A stretch of DNA of 64,000 nucleotides from Leuconostoc lactis (GTDB lineage: Bacteria > Bacillota > Bacilli > Lactobacillales > Lactobacillaceae). The first letter of the stretch is position 1. Each line of letters begins with the position of its first letter. Below are positions 20,225-27,812 of this stretch, in pieces. A program made the position numbers and the translations under genes. A model generated the notes under the pieces. It was not told where the DNA came from. It ran no database searches and saw only the letters and a list, made by a program, of their open reading frames with translations. Location of the stretch: NCBI RefSeq assembly GCF_007954625.1, contig NZ_CP042420.1, forward strand, positions 468,501 through 532,500, read 5' to 3'.

Positions 20225-21106
20225 TTAAACTAATGTTTCCCAATCACGGGCCCATAAAACACCCATGGCCCCATCACCGGTATGAACCCCAATATAAGCC
20301 CCAATTTCACCACGTTCAAACGCTACCGTTGGGTACTCGCTTTGCAAGTCCTTTAACCACTTATCTCCTAGCTTTTGATTATTCCCATCAACCACAATAG
20401 CCCGAACAGGATAATCTACTTGTGTCAGGTACTGATCTAATGCCGTTTTGATCTCTTTTAAAGCACCGCTCATCTTGCGCGCCTTGCCAACAGCACCAAT
20501 CTTACCTTCACCTTGGACGTCCATTGATAGAATTGGCTTGATATTTAACAAACCACCAACTAACGCCGCCCCACGTGATAAGCGACCTGTCCGTTGCAAA
20601 TGTGAAATATCATTGACCGCAAAACGGACATCAAAGGTCTCACGTAAAGCTGTCAAAGCCGTCCAGATGTCATCCATTGACCGACCTTTCTCAGCCATGT
20701 CAGCGGCCATCACAGCTTGCATGCCTGAGCCCAGCACCGCAAACTTTGAATCCCATACCCGAACATCAGCCATGCCATCATACCCAGCCGCCACGGCTTG
20801 CGCTGTTTGGAAGGCACCCGATAGACCAGAAGAAATTGGGATAATCAAAGCCGCATCATACCCGGCTGCTTTGGCATCATTCAAGGCTTCTTCCCAATCC
20901 CCAGGCGCTGGTTGTGACGTTGAGGCAATCATTTTCTTGTCTTTCATCATCTTGACTAATTCGCCAAGACCTTGAACATCAACTGTTTCTTTATAGACTT
21001 CATCCCCAAAAATAATTGGATCATTGACTTGAAAAATATGATACCGGTTCCGTAAAGTGGTGGGTATCGTTGAAGCTGAATCACTAATAATTGCTATTTT
21101 AGACAT
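20225..21106 (-). CDS. DegV family fatty-acid-binding protein
   Basis: A 293-residue two-domain DegV protein (MSKIAIISDSASTIP start; STSQPAPGDW and LIIPISSGLSGAFQTA in the ligand pocket; C-terminal GEIGAYIGVHTGDGAMGVL). Family members bind long-chain acyl groups, and in Gram-positives the FakB proteins present fatty acids to the FakA kinase. This could be a FakB, though fakA is not in the window. GGGAGAG precedes the ATG. Confidence 0.9.
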   Translation of the reverse strand: MSKIAIISDSASTIPTTLRNRYHIFQVNDPIIFGDEVYKETVDVQGLGELVKMMKDKKMIASTSQPAPGDWEEALNDAKAAGYDAALIIPISSGLSGAFQTAQAVAAGYDGMADVRVWDSKFAVLGSGMQAVMAADMAEKGRSMDDIWTALTALRETFDVRFAVNDISHLQRTGRLSRGAALVGGLLNIKPILSMDVQGEGKIGAVGKARKMSGALKEIKTALDQYLTQVDYPVRAIVVDGNNQKLGDKWLKDLQSEYPTVAFERGEIGAYIGVHTGDGAMGVLWARDWETLV

Positions 21107-21161
21107 TATTCTCTCCCAAACCAGTCGTTAATAAGGGGACAACGGCCGGTATCTCATTGAT

Positions 21162-21503
21162 TTATTTTAAAATGACAGCCAGTAGGCTACCTAAGACAAA
21201 ACTCACTAACCCCGTCGCAACCTGTACGAACAAATAGACGCTTTGTCGACGTGGCCGTTGGGCACTTTGGGTCATCATGGTACTGAAAGTGGTCAAACCA
21301 CCAAGAACACCAGTGGCTATCGCCCCATGCCAAACTTGCAAGGTATTAGTGGCAAACATGATGCCCATAAAAAAGGCCCCTAATATGTTAACGGTAAAGA
21401 CAGCGGTTAAATATGTCGTCTGCCAAGGCCAAAACGTCAAGCACAAGTAACGTAACATCGTCCCGACAAAAGAACCAATAAAGATCGCGATTAATACGGT
21501 CAT
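21162..21503 (-). CDS. crcB2: Fluoride channel subunit FluC/CrcB (second of pair)
   Basis: A 113-residue four-helix protein: IGSFVGTMLRYL, AFFMGIMF and the conserved GGLTTFSTMMTQ channel motif. Start taken at 21503, which overlaps the preceding gene by four bases (ATGA). Two adjacent copies are typical of Gram-positives, where they form an antiparallel heterodimer that exports F-. Confidence 0.92.
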   Translation of the reverse strand: MTVLIAIFIGSFVGTMLRYLCLTFWPWQTTYLTAVFTVNILGAFFMGIMFATNTLQVWHGAIATGVLGGLTTFSTMMTQSAQRPRRQSVYLFVQVATGLVSFVLGSLLAVILK

Positions 21504-21895
21504 TGCACACCAGCTAACCAACGTCCACACCAACTACCGAAACGTAGGCAAATCAGACCGCCAACGATCGTCAGCAGTAAATAGCCTAAAGCCCATGCGA
21601 TATGTGCTGCCGTCAATTGAAAGTACTGCAAGATCATTGTACTAAACGTGGTATAACCACCAATCATACCGGTACCGATAAACGTTTGCCAATTTGCTAG
21701 CCGACTCGCCCTTTGTGCAAGGTAGGCACCCAGGCAGGCCAAGAGAAAAGTACCAGACCAGTTAATGACCATGGTCATCACTGGTAAAGGGCCAATACCT
21801 GGAACAAAGTGCAAGAGGTAGCGTAGGCTGCCACCGACGCCACCACCTAAACTCACAAGAACCAGCTCTGTTAAATAATGCTGTTGTTTTTGCAT
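21500..21895 (-). CDS. crcB1: Fluoride channel subunit FluC/CrcB (first of pair)
   Basis: A 131-residue membrane protein with VSLGGGVGGSLRYLLH at the N-terminus, NWSGTFLLACLGAYL in the middle (Asn in the pore region) and GMIGGYTTFSTMILQ. I chose the ATG at 21895 (MQKQQHYL) with AGAAAG upstream; a TTG at 21931 would add 12 unconserved residues. No fluoride riboswitch was recognised upstream. Confidence 0.92.
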   Translation of the reverse strand: MQKQQHYLTELVLVSLGGGVGGSLRYLLHFVPGIGPLPVMTMVINWSGTFLLACLGAYLAQRASRLANWQTFIGTGMIGGYTTFSTMILQYFQLTAAHIAWALGYLLLTIVGGLICLRFGSWCGRWLAGVQ

Positions 21896-21995
21896 ACTTT
21901 CTATTCTAACAACTTTGTCGTCAATGAGCAAAAAAGCGACCGTTTACATTTTCAAATCATAGTTATTTTCAATATTTTCATAAAATTTTCCTGCT

Positions 21996-22021
21996 ATCAC
22001 ACCGTAAATATCGATTGTGAT
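21996..22021. repeat. Inverted repeat between crcB1 and the trp leader
   Basis: ATCACA-N14-TGTGAT dyad lying between the divergent crcB and trpXYZ promoters. It may be an operator or a hairpin; unassigned. Confidence 0.35.
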
Positions 22022-22078
22022 CCGAAAAAATCAAGTATGGATTAAAAAAACGCACCAGGAAAAATGTTAAAGTCGCTA

Positions 22079-22107
22079 TTGACAACGCATGCACTTCTTA
22101 GTATTCT
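22079..22107 (+). promoter_or_regulatory. Promoter of the tryptophan transporter operon
   Basis: Consensus TTGACA (22079-22084), 17 bases, TATTCT (22102-22107). The predicted start near 22114 gives a 250-base leader before trpX. Confidence 0.8.
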
Positions 22108-22137
22108 TAAATCCATAAACAACTCGGAGAAAAAATC

Positions 22138-22185
22138 ATGCAAAATGCGTTTGCACAATTGAACAACGCCTGGTGGCGTCGGTAA
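22138..22185 (+). CDS. Trp leader peptide MQNAFAQLNNAWWRR
   Basis: A 15-codon ORF with GGAG eight bases upstream of the ATG and TGG TGG at codons 12-13, just before the stop. Two adjacent codons for a rare amino acid near the end of a leader ORF is the hallmark of ribosome-mediated attenuation, as in enterobacterial trpL. It precedes genes annotated here as a tryptophan-type importer, which makes coincidence unlikely. Confidence 0.75.
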   Translation: MQNAFAQLNNAWWRR

Positions 22186-22264
22186 GTCAGCTTTTCGGTA
22201 ACGGATAAAGCTGATGTTTAAAACATTTGTTTTATCCATACCGACGCATTTTGTGAAACATTCG

Positions 22265-22301
22265 AGTCTGTATGGGAATATGCCATACAGACTTTTCTTT
22301 T
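22265..22301 (+). terminator. Attenuator terminator hairpin
   Basis: AGTCTGTATGG-N7-CCATACAGACT, an 11-base perfect stem running into TTTTCTTTT. It lies inside the leader upstream of trpX, so it would abort transcription before the genes. Confidence 0.85.
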
Positions 22302-22346
22302 GACCTTGGAAAGCCCTGTGTGGCCGTCCAAGGTCAATTTTATTTT
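22300..22346 (+). terminator. Second leader hairpin before trpX
   Basis: TTGACCTTGG-N18-CCAAGGTCAA, a 10-base stem followed by TTTTATTTT and then the trpX ribosome site. It may be a second attenuation checkpoint or protect the processed mRNA 5' end. Confidence 0.65.
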
Positions 22347-22369
22347 AGAGGAAATTTGGAGATTTGAAG

Positions 22370-23374
22370 ATGAATAAACGCTTATTAGCCACAATCACGG
22401 CTATCGTCGCCTTTCTTGCCGTGGCATTTGTGACAACCAGTCACCCCAACAGTAGCGCCAAAAAGGCCGCCGCGGTCCCCACTATCGGGATTCTACAGTT
22501 GGTGACTCATCCCGCACTAGATGAGATTCATCGCGGAATTCTCGCTGGCCTAAAATCACAAGGCTATAGCGGACAGAAAATCAAAATTGATTATCAAAAT
22601 GCCCAAGCCAATCAGGCCAATTTAAAAACGATGTCACAAAAATTTGCCAATGAAAATGCCGCCCTCACCATTGGGATTGCGACACCAGCCGCTTTGTCAT
22701 TAGCTAACACGGCCAACGGTGATAACCCGATTATTTTGGCCGGTATTACTGATCCGGCTGGTTCGGGTTTAGTCAAAACAGCCCAAAGGCCCGGCAACAA
22801 CGTGACCGGTACAACTGGTGACTCACCCCTATCGCAACATCTCAGCGTGATCCAACAAGCTGTCCCACACGCTAAAAAATTGGGGATCATTTATACCACT
22901 TCTGATCATGGTGGTGAATACAACGCCAAAAATATGGCCAAGCTTGCTCAGTCAGCGGGTTACGACGTTAAGCTGTATACCATTTCAACGACTAATGATA
23001 TGCAACAAGTCGCCGAAACCATGGCAAGTCAAGTGGATGTAGTCTATGCCCCACAAGACAATGGGGTAGCCAGTGCCATGAAGACGTTGATTAACGTGAC
23101 TAATCAAAACAAAATCCCGGTCATTCCAGCAGTTGATACCATGGTCAAAGATGGTGGGTTAGCCACCATTTCTGTGAGTCAATATGATATCGGTTATCAA
23201 GCCGGTATCATGGCCGCCAAGGTTCTCAAAGGTAAAGATCCTGCCACCTACCCCGTTAAAACCATTACCCAAGGGGATATGGTGGTGAACTTAAAGCAAG
23301 CGCAGCTATTAGGGATTCAACTCCCCGACAGTATGATTAAAGCAGCAGAAACCAAAGGAGAAGTCATCAAATGA
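22370..23374 (+). CDS. trpX: ABC transporter substrate-binding protein, tryptophan type
   Basis: A 334-residue binding protein of the ABC_sub_bind family. An N-terminal hydrophobic segment (about 4-22) is followed by PTIGILQLVTHPALDEIHRGILAGL, then ALTIGIATPAALSLAN, ILAGITDPAGSGLVK, VVYAPQDNGVASAM and SQYDIGYQAG. There is no lipobox Cys, so anchoring is by the uncleaved or cleaved hydrophobic segment. Start at ATG 22370 with GGAG; an upstream TTG is unlikely. The Trp-codon leader supports tryptophan (or a precursor such as indole/anthranilate) as substrate. Symbol by analogy with streptococcal trpXYZ. Confidence 0.85.
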   Translation: MNKRLLATITAIVAFLAVAFVTTSHPNSSAKKAAAVPTIGILQLVTHPALDEIHRGILAGLKSQGYSGQKIKIDYQNAQANQANLKTMSQKFANENAALTIGIATPAALSLANTANGDNPIILAGITDPAGSGLVKTAQRPGNNVTGTTGDSPLSQHLSVIQQAVPHAKKLGIIYTTSDHGGEYNAKNMAKLAQSAGYDVKLYTISTTNDMQQVAETMASQVDVVYAPQDNGVASAMKTLINVTNQNKIPVIPAVDTMVKDGGLATISVSQYDIGYQAGIMAAKVLKGKDPATYPVKTITQGDMVVNLKQAQLLGIQLPDSMIKAAETKGEVIK

Positions 23375-24270
23375 GTATGATCGTATCAAGTATTGGCCAA
23401 GGGCTACTTTGGGCCGTTCTAGGCGTTGCCCTATTTCTCACCTTCCGCATTTTAAACTTCCCCGACATGACCGTTGAAGGTTCCTTTCCCCTGGGTGCAG
23501 CAACTGCCGTGACCATGATTGCGCACGGGCTTAATCCTTACTTGGCCACCCTTGCCGCTTTTGTCGTTGGGACATTAGCTGGTTTAACCACTGGCTTGCT
23601 TTACACCAAAGGCCGGATTCCGATTCTCTTGGCTGGTATCTTAGTCATGACGGCATCATTATCAATTAATTTACGCATTATGGGTTCAGCCAATATTTCC
23701 TTGCTCAACCAACAATCCATTTTCTCAGCGCCCTTTCTCCAACGCTTGCCAAAGTATTTTGATGCCGTTGTGGTCGGCTTTGTGATTATCACTGTCATCA
23801 CCCTCGGCCTGATCTTCTTTTTGCAAACAGAACTTGGGCAAGCTTTTATTGCCACGGGTGACAATGCCATAATGGCACAATCTATTGGCATTAAGACCGA
23901 TCGCATGACGATTATGGGCTTGATGCTTTCCAATGGTTTAATCGCCTTTGGCGGTGCTGTGATCGCACAAAACAACGGCTATGCCGACATCAACATGGGT
24001 ATTGGTGTGATTGTCATTGCGCTGGCCTCGATTATCATTGGTGAAGTCGCCTTCGGTGAGTTGTCTTTGAACGAACGCCTCGTTGCCGTCATTGTCGGCT
24101 CAATTATTTACCGTCTGGTCCTATTAGCCGTTTTGCAACTTGGTTTCTCAACAAATGATTTGAATTTGATTTCAGCGATTGTCCTTGCAGTTGCCATGAT
24201 GTTACCACAATTACGTCAGGCTTTACGGCTGGAACACGTCATCAAAAAAGGAGTCACACCACATGACTAA
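23371..24270 (+). CDS. trpY: ABC transporter permease, tryptophan type
   Basis: A 299-residue permease of the branched-chain-amino-acid-type (LivH-like) superfamily: FRILNFPDMTVEGSFPLGAATAV at the N-terminus, GLTTGLLYTKGRIPILLAGILVM, and GLMLSNGLIAFGGAVIAQNNGYADINMGIGVIVIALASIIIGE in the second half. It overlaps trpX by four bases (ATGA) and trpZ by eight, so translation is coupled. Forms the homodimeric membrane channel of the importer. Confidence 0.87.
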   Translation: MSMIVSSIGQGLLWAVLGVALFLTFRILNFPDMTVEGSFPLGAATAVTMIAHGLNPYLATLAAFVVGTLAGLTTGLLYTKGRIPILLAGILVMTASLSINLRIMGSANISLLNQQSIFSAPFLQRLPKYFDAVVVGFVIITVITLGLIFFLQTELGQAFIATGDNAIMAQSIGIKTDRMTIMGLMLSNGLIAFGGAVIAQNNGYADINMGIGVIVIALASIIIGEVAFGELSLNERLVAVIVGSIIYRLVLLAVLQLGFSTNDLNLISAIVLAVAMMLPQLRQALRLEHVIKKGVTPHD

Positions 24271-25018
24271 ACCTGTATTTTCACTACAAGACATTGTTGT
24301 AACCGTTGGTGACAACGTCAAAATTCTTGATCATCTCAACTTTGATATTTATGACGGTGACTTCATTACCGTTCTTGGGACCAACGGTGCCGGGAAATCC
24401 ACCCTGTTTAACACCATTGCCGGTAATCTCTCCGTTGCGTCAGGCACTTTATTGCATAACGGACAAGACATTACCCATACCACAGCCGTTTCCCGAACTG
24501 ACACCATCGCACGCGTTTTCCAAGATCCTAAAATGGGGACAGCCCCACGGATGACCGTCGCTGAAAATCTGTTATTAGCCGAAAAGCGTGGGCAAAAACG
24601 GACGTTACGGCCACGCGGACTTACCAAAGAAAAATTGGCTGAATATGCCCAACTGACCAAGGTCATGGGGAACAATTTAGATACTCGCTTGCAAACTGCA
24701 ACTGGTGATCTCTCGGGTGGGCAACGCCAAGCGTTGAGTTTTCTCATGGCTACCCGCGTCAAACCGGAATTGTTACTGCTTGACGAACATACCGCAGCGC
24801 TAGATCCCAAAACTTCTGAACAACTCATGCATGCCACAAACGACCAGGTGGTCAAAAATCACCTCACCGCCTTGATGATTACCCATAATTTAGCCGATGC
24901 TTTAAAGTATGGTAACCGCTTAATTATTCTCAATGCGGGTCAAATTGTGCTCGATGTACGTGACGACGAGAAAGCCGCTTTAGATGAAACCAAGATTTTA
25001 ACTTATTTCATGGCTTAA
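24263..25018 (+). CDS. trpZ: ABC transporter ATP-binding protein, tryptophan type
   Basis: A 251-residue ABC ATPase: Walker A LGTNGAGKSTLF (about 39-50), Q-loop RVFQDPKMGTAPRMTVAENLLLAE, signature LSGGQRQALSFLMA, Walker B LLLLDEHTAALDP and H-loop MITHNLADALKYG. The His in DEHTAALD after the catalytic Glu is common in this LptB/LivF-like group. GGAG precedes the ATG. Last gene of the operon, closed by a strong terminator. Confidence 0.9.
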   Translation: MTKPVFSLQDIVVTVGDNVKILDHLNFDIYDGDFITVLGTNGAGKSTLFNTIAGNLSVASGTLLHNGQDITHTTAVSRTDTIARVFQDPKMGTAPRMTVAENLLLAEKRGQKRTLRPRGLTKEKLAEYAQLTKVMGNNLDTRLQTATGDLSGGQRQALSFLMATRVKPELLLLDEHTAALDPKTSEQLMHATNDQVVKNHLTALMITHNLADALKYGNRLIILNAGQIVLDVRDDEKAALDETKILTYFMA

Positions 25019-25044
25019 AAAAACCGCCTTTCGGCGGTTTTTTT
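25017..25044. terminator. Bidirectional terminator between trpZ and the amino-acid permease
   Basis: AAACCGCC-TTT-C-GGCGGTTT with A7 and T7 flanks between convergent genes. Confidence 0.92.
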
Positions 25045-26380
25045 AGTTGTTTTTAACACGCAATAAACTCAAAACGGTGAGTACAATAAACCATGCGATA
25101 GCAAAAATCGTTGTCCCCATAGTTGCCGGTGAGCATAGTAAAATCACAAAAATGCCTAACATAAAGGCAATCGTCAAATAATTTGATACAGGTGCCCAGG
25201 GCATCTTAAAATGTTGTTCACCTTGTTTAAAATCAGCTGAGCGACGGTATTTCAGATGCGTCACCAACAAGGCAACATAAATCCCAATAAATGTCGCTGA
25301 CGCCGTTGAAGTCACCAGACTAAAAGCATCTTCTGGGAAGACATAGTTCAAACCGATGGCCAACGCGACCAGGATAGTCGATGCTGTGATCGCCCGCAGC
25401 GGAATCCAACGCCGATTCACTTGCGCCAAATAACTTTTTTTCGGTGATAGTGAGAAGAGCATGCGCCCAGTCGTAAACAAGGCACTGTTCAGTGACGAAG
25501 CCGCAGCTGTCAGAATGACAAAATTAATGATCCCGGCTGCCGTGCTGATCCCAATATTTGAAAAGACTTGGACAAACGGTGAGTGATCAGCATTGTAATC
25601 CGTCCAGGGTTGAATGATCATAATAGCCAATAAGGCCCCAACATAAAAGATCAAAATACGAATAATAATGGAATTGATTGATTTTGGAATCGTTTTAATC
25701 GGATTTTGTGTTTCTGAAGCGGCAATGCCGACAAATTCAACACCCAAGAAAGCAAAGAAAGCCATTTGGAAAGTCGTTAAAAGCTGACGCCCATTATCAG
25801 CCACTAAACCATGTGACCACAATGTTGACAGTTGTGTTACGCCAGCTGACGTCCGCACATGGCCAACAACCATGATGATTCCCGTTACAATCATGGCCAC
25901 AATCGCTACAATTTTAATCAAAGCAAACCAAAATTCTGCTTCGCCGAAGGCTTTCACCGCCACAATGTTCATGGTGTACAATAACCCTAAAAAGAGCAAT
26001 TCCCACAACCAAGCTGGCGTTCCTGGCAGCCAAAACTGCATATACTGTCCAATGGCCGTTAATTCAGCCATCGCAATAATAATCCAACCAATCCAATAAG
26101 TCCACCCCATCACGAAGCCAGCGCGTGGTCCGAGATATTTTTTGATAAATCCAATAAAGGTGGTCTGATCGTCATCAGACAGTAATAACTCGCCCAATGC
26201 CCGCATCATAGCAAAAACGAAGAAACCGGTAATGATATAGACCAATAAAATGGCTGGTCCAGCCTTTTGAATAGATCCCCCTGCACCTAAAAACAAACCG
26301 GTCCCGATCGTTCCGCCGAGGGCAATCATGTTAATATGCCGACCTGATAGCGTCCGTGCCAGCTGATGTTTTTGTGTCAT
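25043..26380 (-). CDS. Amino acid permease (APC superfamily)
   Basis: A 445-residue, 12-helix amino-acid:proton symporter. The AAT-family signature is LSGRHINMIALGGTIGTGLFLGAGGSIQKAGPA (residues 10-42), with helix 6 MAFFAFLGVEFVGIAASETQNPIKTIPKSI. It most resembles the D-serine/D-alanine/glycine or aromatic/histidine permeases of Gram-positives, but the substrate cannot be fixed. Convergent with the trp importer. A palindrome lies about 70-90 bases upstream. Confidence 0.87.
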   Translation of the reverse strand: MTQKHQLARTLSGRHINMIALGGTIGTGLFLGAGGSIQKAGPAILLVYIITGFFVFAMMRALGELLLSDDDQTTFIGFIKKYLGPRAGFVMGWTYWIGWIIIAMAELTAIGQYMQFWLPGTPAWLWELLFLGLLYTMNIVAVKAFGEAEFWFALIKIVAIVAMIVTGIIMVVGHVRTSAGVTQLSTLWSHGLVADNGRQLLTTFQMAFFAFLGVEFVGIAASETQNPIKTIPKSINSIIIRILIFYVGALLAIMIIQPWTDYNADHSPFVQVFSNIGISTAAGIINFVILTAAASSLNSALFTTGRMLFSLSPKKSYLAQVNRRWIPLRAITASTILVALAIGLNYVFPEDAFSLVTSTASATFIGIYVALLVTHLKYRRSADFKQGEQHFKMPWAPVSNYLTIAFMLGIFVILLCSPATMGTTIFAIAWFIVLTVLSLLRVKNN

Positions 26381-26447
26381 GACTCTTTCCCCCTTAAATA
26401 ACGTTTATATTCATCTTAGAGGATACACATCGAGAAATAAAACTAAA

Positions 26448-26470
26448 CTTTTTCATCTTTAGATGAAAAG
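26448..26470. repeat. Palindrome upstream of the amino acid permease
   Basis: TTTTCATCT-TT-AGATGAAAA, a 9-base-arm dyad, with a related half site TTCATCTTAGA at 26411-26421. Likely operator of an unidentified dimeric regulator. Confidence 0.45.
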
Positions 26471-26503
26471 TATTCATGTATAGTTCCCCAGTAGTGAGAT
26501 CAT

Positions 26504-26531
26504 TAAAAAAAGCCTGCCGAAGCAGACTTTT
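26504..26531 (-). terminator. Terminator of azlCD
   Basis: Minus strand AAAGTCTGC-TTCG-GCAGGCTTT with a UUCG tetraloop and T7, overlapping the azlD stop. Confidence 0.88.
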
Positions 26532-26850
26532 AACCTAAAAATAGCGTTGTTAAATAAATTGTAATCAAGCCGGTAATCACCGAAATCACCATTGAGCGAC
26601 TCTTATAAGCAACCAAGAAGACGATGATCACCGTCACAACATATGGCCAACGCCATTCAAATGTTGTGCCTTTAATGAACACATCTTTTGCCACTAAAGC
26701 CGCAAACAAGGAAATAGGCACATACTTCATCCAGTCGTGGAACCAACTAGGAATTTGCCGTTTTGAAAAATAGAAAATTGGGAGCACCCGCGGTATGTAC
26801 GCGGCTAAAAACAACCCGAAAATAAGACCGTAAATTGCTAAATCCGACAT
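26530..26850 (-). CDS. azlD: Branched-chain amino acid exporter small subunit, AzlD family
   Basis: A 106-residue protein with three to four hydrophobic helices and the family pattern AAYIPRVLPIFYFSKRQIPSWFHDWMKYVPISLFAALV. AzlD partners AzlC in branched-chain amino-acid (or azaleucine) export. It is two bases downstream of azlC. Confidence 0.88.
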   Translation of the reverse strand: MSDLAIYGLIFGLFLAAYIPRVLPIFYFSKRQIPSWFHDWMKYVPISLFAALVAKDVFIKGTTFEWRWPYVVTVIIVFLVAYKSRSMVISVITGLITIYLTTLFLG

Positions 26851-26852
26851 CC

Positions 26853-27584
26853 TTATTCCTCCACAGCAACCGCTGGATTAGCGAGAGCACGGCGCTTGTG
26901 CTGCCACTGTTCAAAACTATGTCCAGCATAAGACGCAACTAGTGTTGCTAACACAATTCCAAAGGTGTTTTTAATCGTGACCATAAAGAGTACGGCTAAT
27001 ACAGCAGAGACCACTGCGGCCACCAGACGCTTTTTATTTTTCACATGCATCACAAGCATATAAACAAACATGGCAGTCAGTGCAAAATGCACTAAACTAC
27101 TATCAATCTTGATAAATTGGGCACCAAGCGTCCCTACCATGTTCGCTGAGGTCCAAGCAAACATCGACAGCCAGTTAACCCAGAGGGCCTTTTGACCATC
27201 CCAAGAGCTATCGGTCATAAATTTCAAATGATTGACAGCATAATTTTCGTCATTCATCGATTGTGAAAAGATTGCTAAGAACCCGTTACTTTCATGCTTA
27301 AGATAGCGTGACAAGGTTGCCCCCAAAAGGGCATAACGTAGTTCTAAAAAGAACACCATCATTAAGATTGTGCTGACACTACTTTGCGTTGCCAGCAGCG
27401 CCACCACTAAAAATTGGCCGCCACCTGAAAAAACAAGCACTGAAATCAAGAACGTCTGAAAGACGTTGAAATGTACCGATTCTAGTAAAATACCGCTCGC
27501 CAGTCCTAATGGTAAGTAACTGACAAAAAGTGGTAGCACAGCATACCACACTTTGCGGAAATCGGTTTTGGACATCAATGACAT
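26853..27584 (-). CDS. azlC: Branched-chain amino acid exporter large subunit, AzlC family
   Basis: A 243-residue AzlC protein: PLFVSYLPLGLASGILLESVHFN, VFSGGGQFLVVALLA, and MVFFLELRYALLGATLSRYLKH with FSQSMNDENYAVNH. Start assigned to 27584 (MSLMSKTDF), which has AAGGGAG; an upstream ATG at 27620 lacks one. First gene of a two-gene operon. Confidence 0.88.
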   Translation of the reverse strand: MSLMSKTDFRKVWYAVLPLFVSYLPLGLASGILLESVHFNVFQTFLISVLVFSGGGQFLVVALLATQSSVSTILMMVFFLELRYALLGATLSRYLKHESNGFLAIFSQSMNDENYAVNHLKFMTDSSWDGQKALWVNWLSMFAWTSANMVGTLGAQFIKIDSSLVHFALTAMFVYMLVMHVKNKKRLVAAVVSAVLAVLFMVTIKNTFGIVLATLVASYAGHSFEQWQHKRRALANPAVAVEE

Positions 27585-27718
27585 GATGAACTCCCTTAAT
27601 ATTTTTAAAGTATCACACAAGTTTCTATTTTATCACAAATTAAACCAATAATTATCACGCAATCAGCGCCTATTCTCGCCTATTTCCCTAGCTCATTTTT
27701 ACTATCCGCAACTTATGC

Positions 27719-27734
27719 TGTTTCACGTGAAACA
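27719..27734. other. parS: parS centromere-like site
   Basis: TGTTTCACGTGAAACA, a perfect 16-base palindrome matching the ParB/Spo0J binding consensus TGTTNCACGTGAAACA at every position. It is in the spacer between azlC and hicDH, not part of a terminator. ParB loading here would imply an origin-proximal location. Confidence 0.85.
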
Positions 27735-27812
27735 TGAGCAAAATTTGGCTTTTTCCTATAAAAATGTGTACAATCTAATCAATAACACATTTTAAATTAA
27801 CGAGGTGGTTTT

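Larger units (their letters stand above)
22114..22346 (+). promoter_or_regulatory. Putative Trp leader-peptide attenuator
   Basis: The leader contains a short ORF with adjacent Trp codons, and a segment D (22231-22253) that can pair in four exclusive ways. D pairs with 22141-22150 (10 bp), with 22176-22184 right after the Trp codons (9 bp), with 22195-22209 (13 bp with a small internal loop), or with 22266-22275 (9 of 10). The last partner is the 5' arm of a terminator at 22265-22301, so that pairing would be antitermination. No T-box sequence is present. Which state corresponds to Trp starvation is not settled by inspection. Confidence 0.7.

Noticed and set aside
21896..22080. Fluoride riboswitch upstream of crcB
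   Set aside because: The conserved crcB motif was searched for by eye and not found; only an ATCACA/TGTGAT dyad is present.
22042..22239. Minus-strand ORF across the trp leader
   Set aside because: Shadow of the structured leader; no start signals.
22081..22346. T-box riboswitch upstream of trpXYZ
   Set aside because: The conserved T-box sequence (GGGTGGNACCGCG-like) and stem I motifs are not found; the leader ORF explains Trp sensing better.
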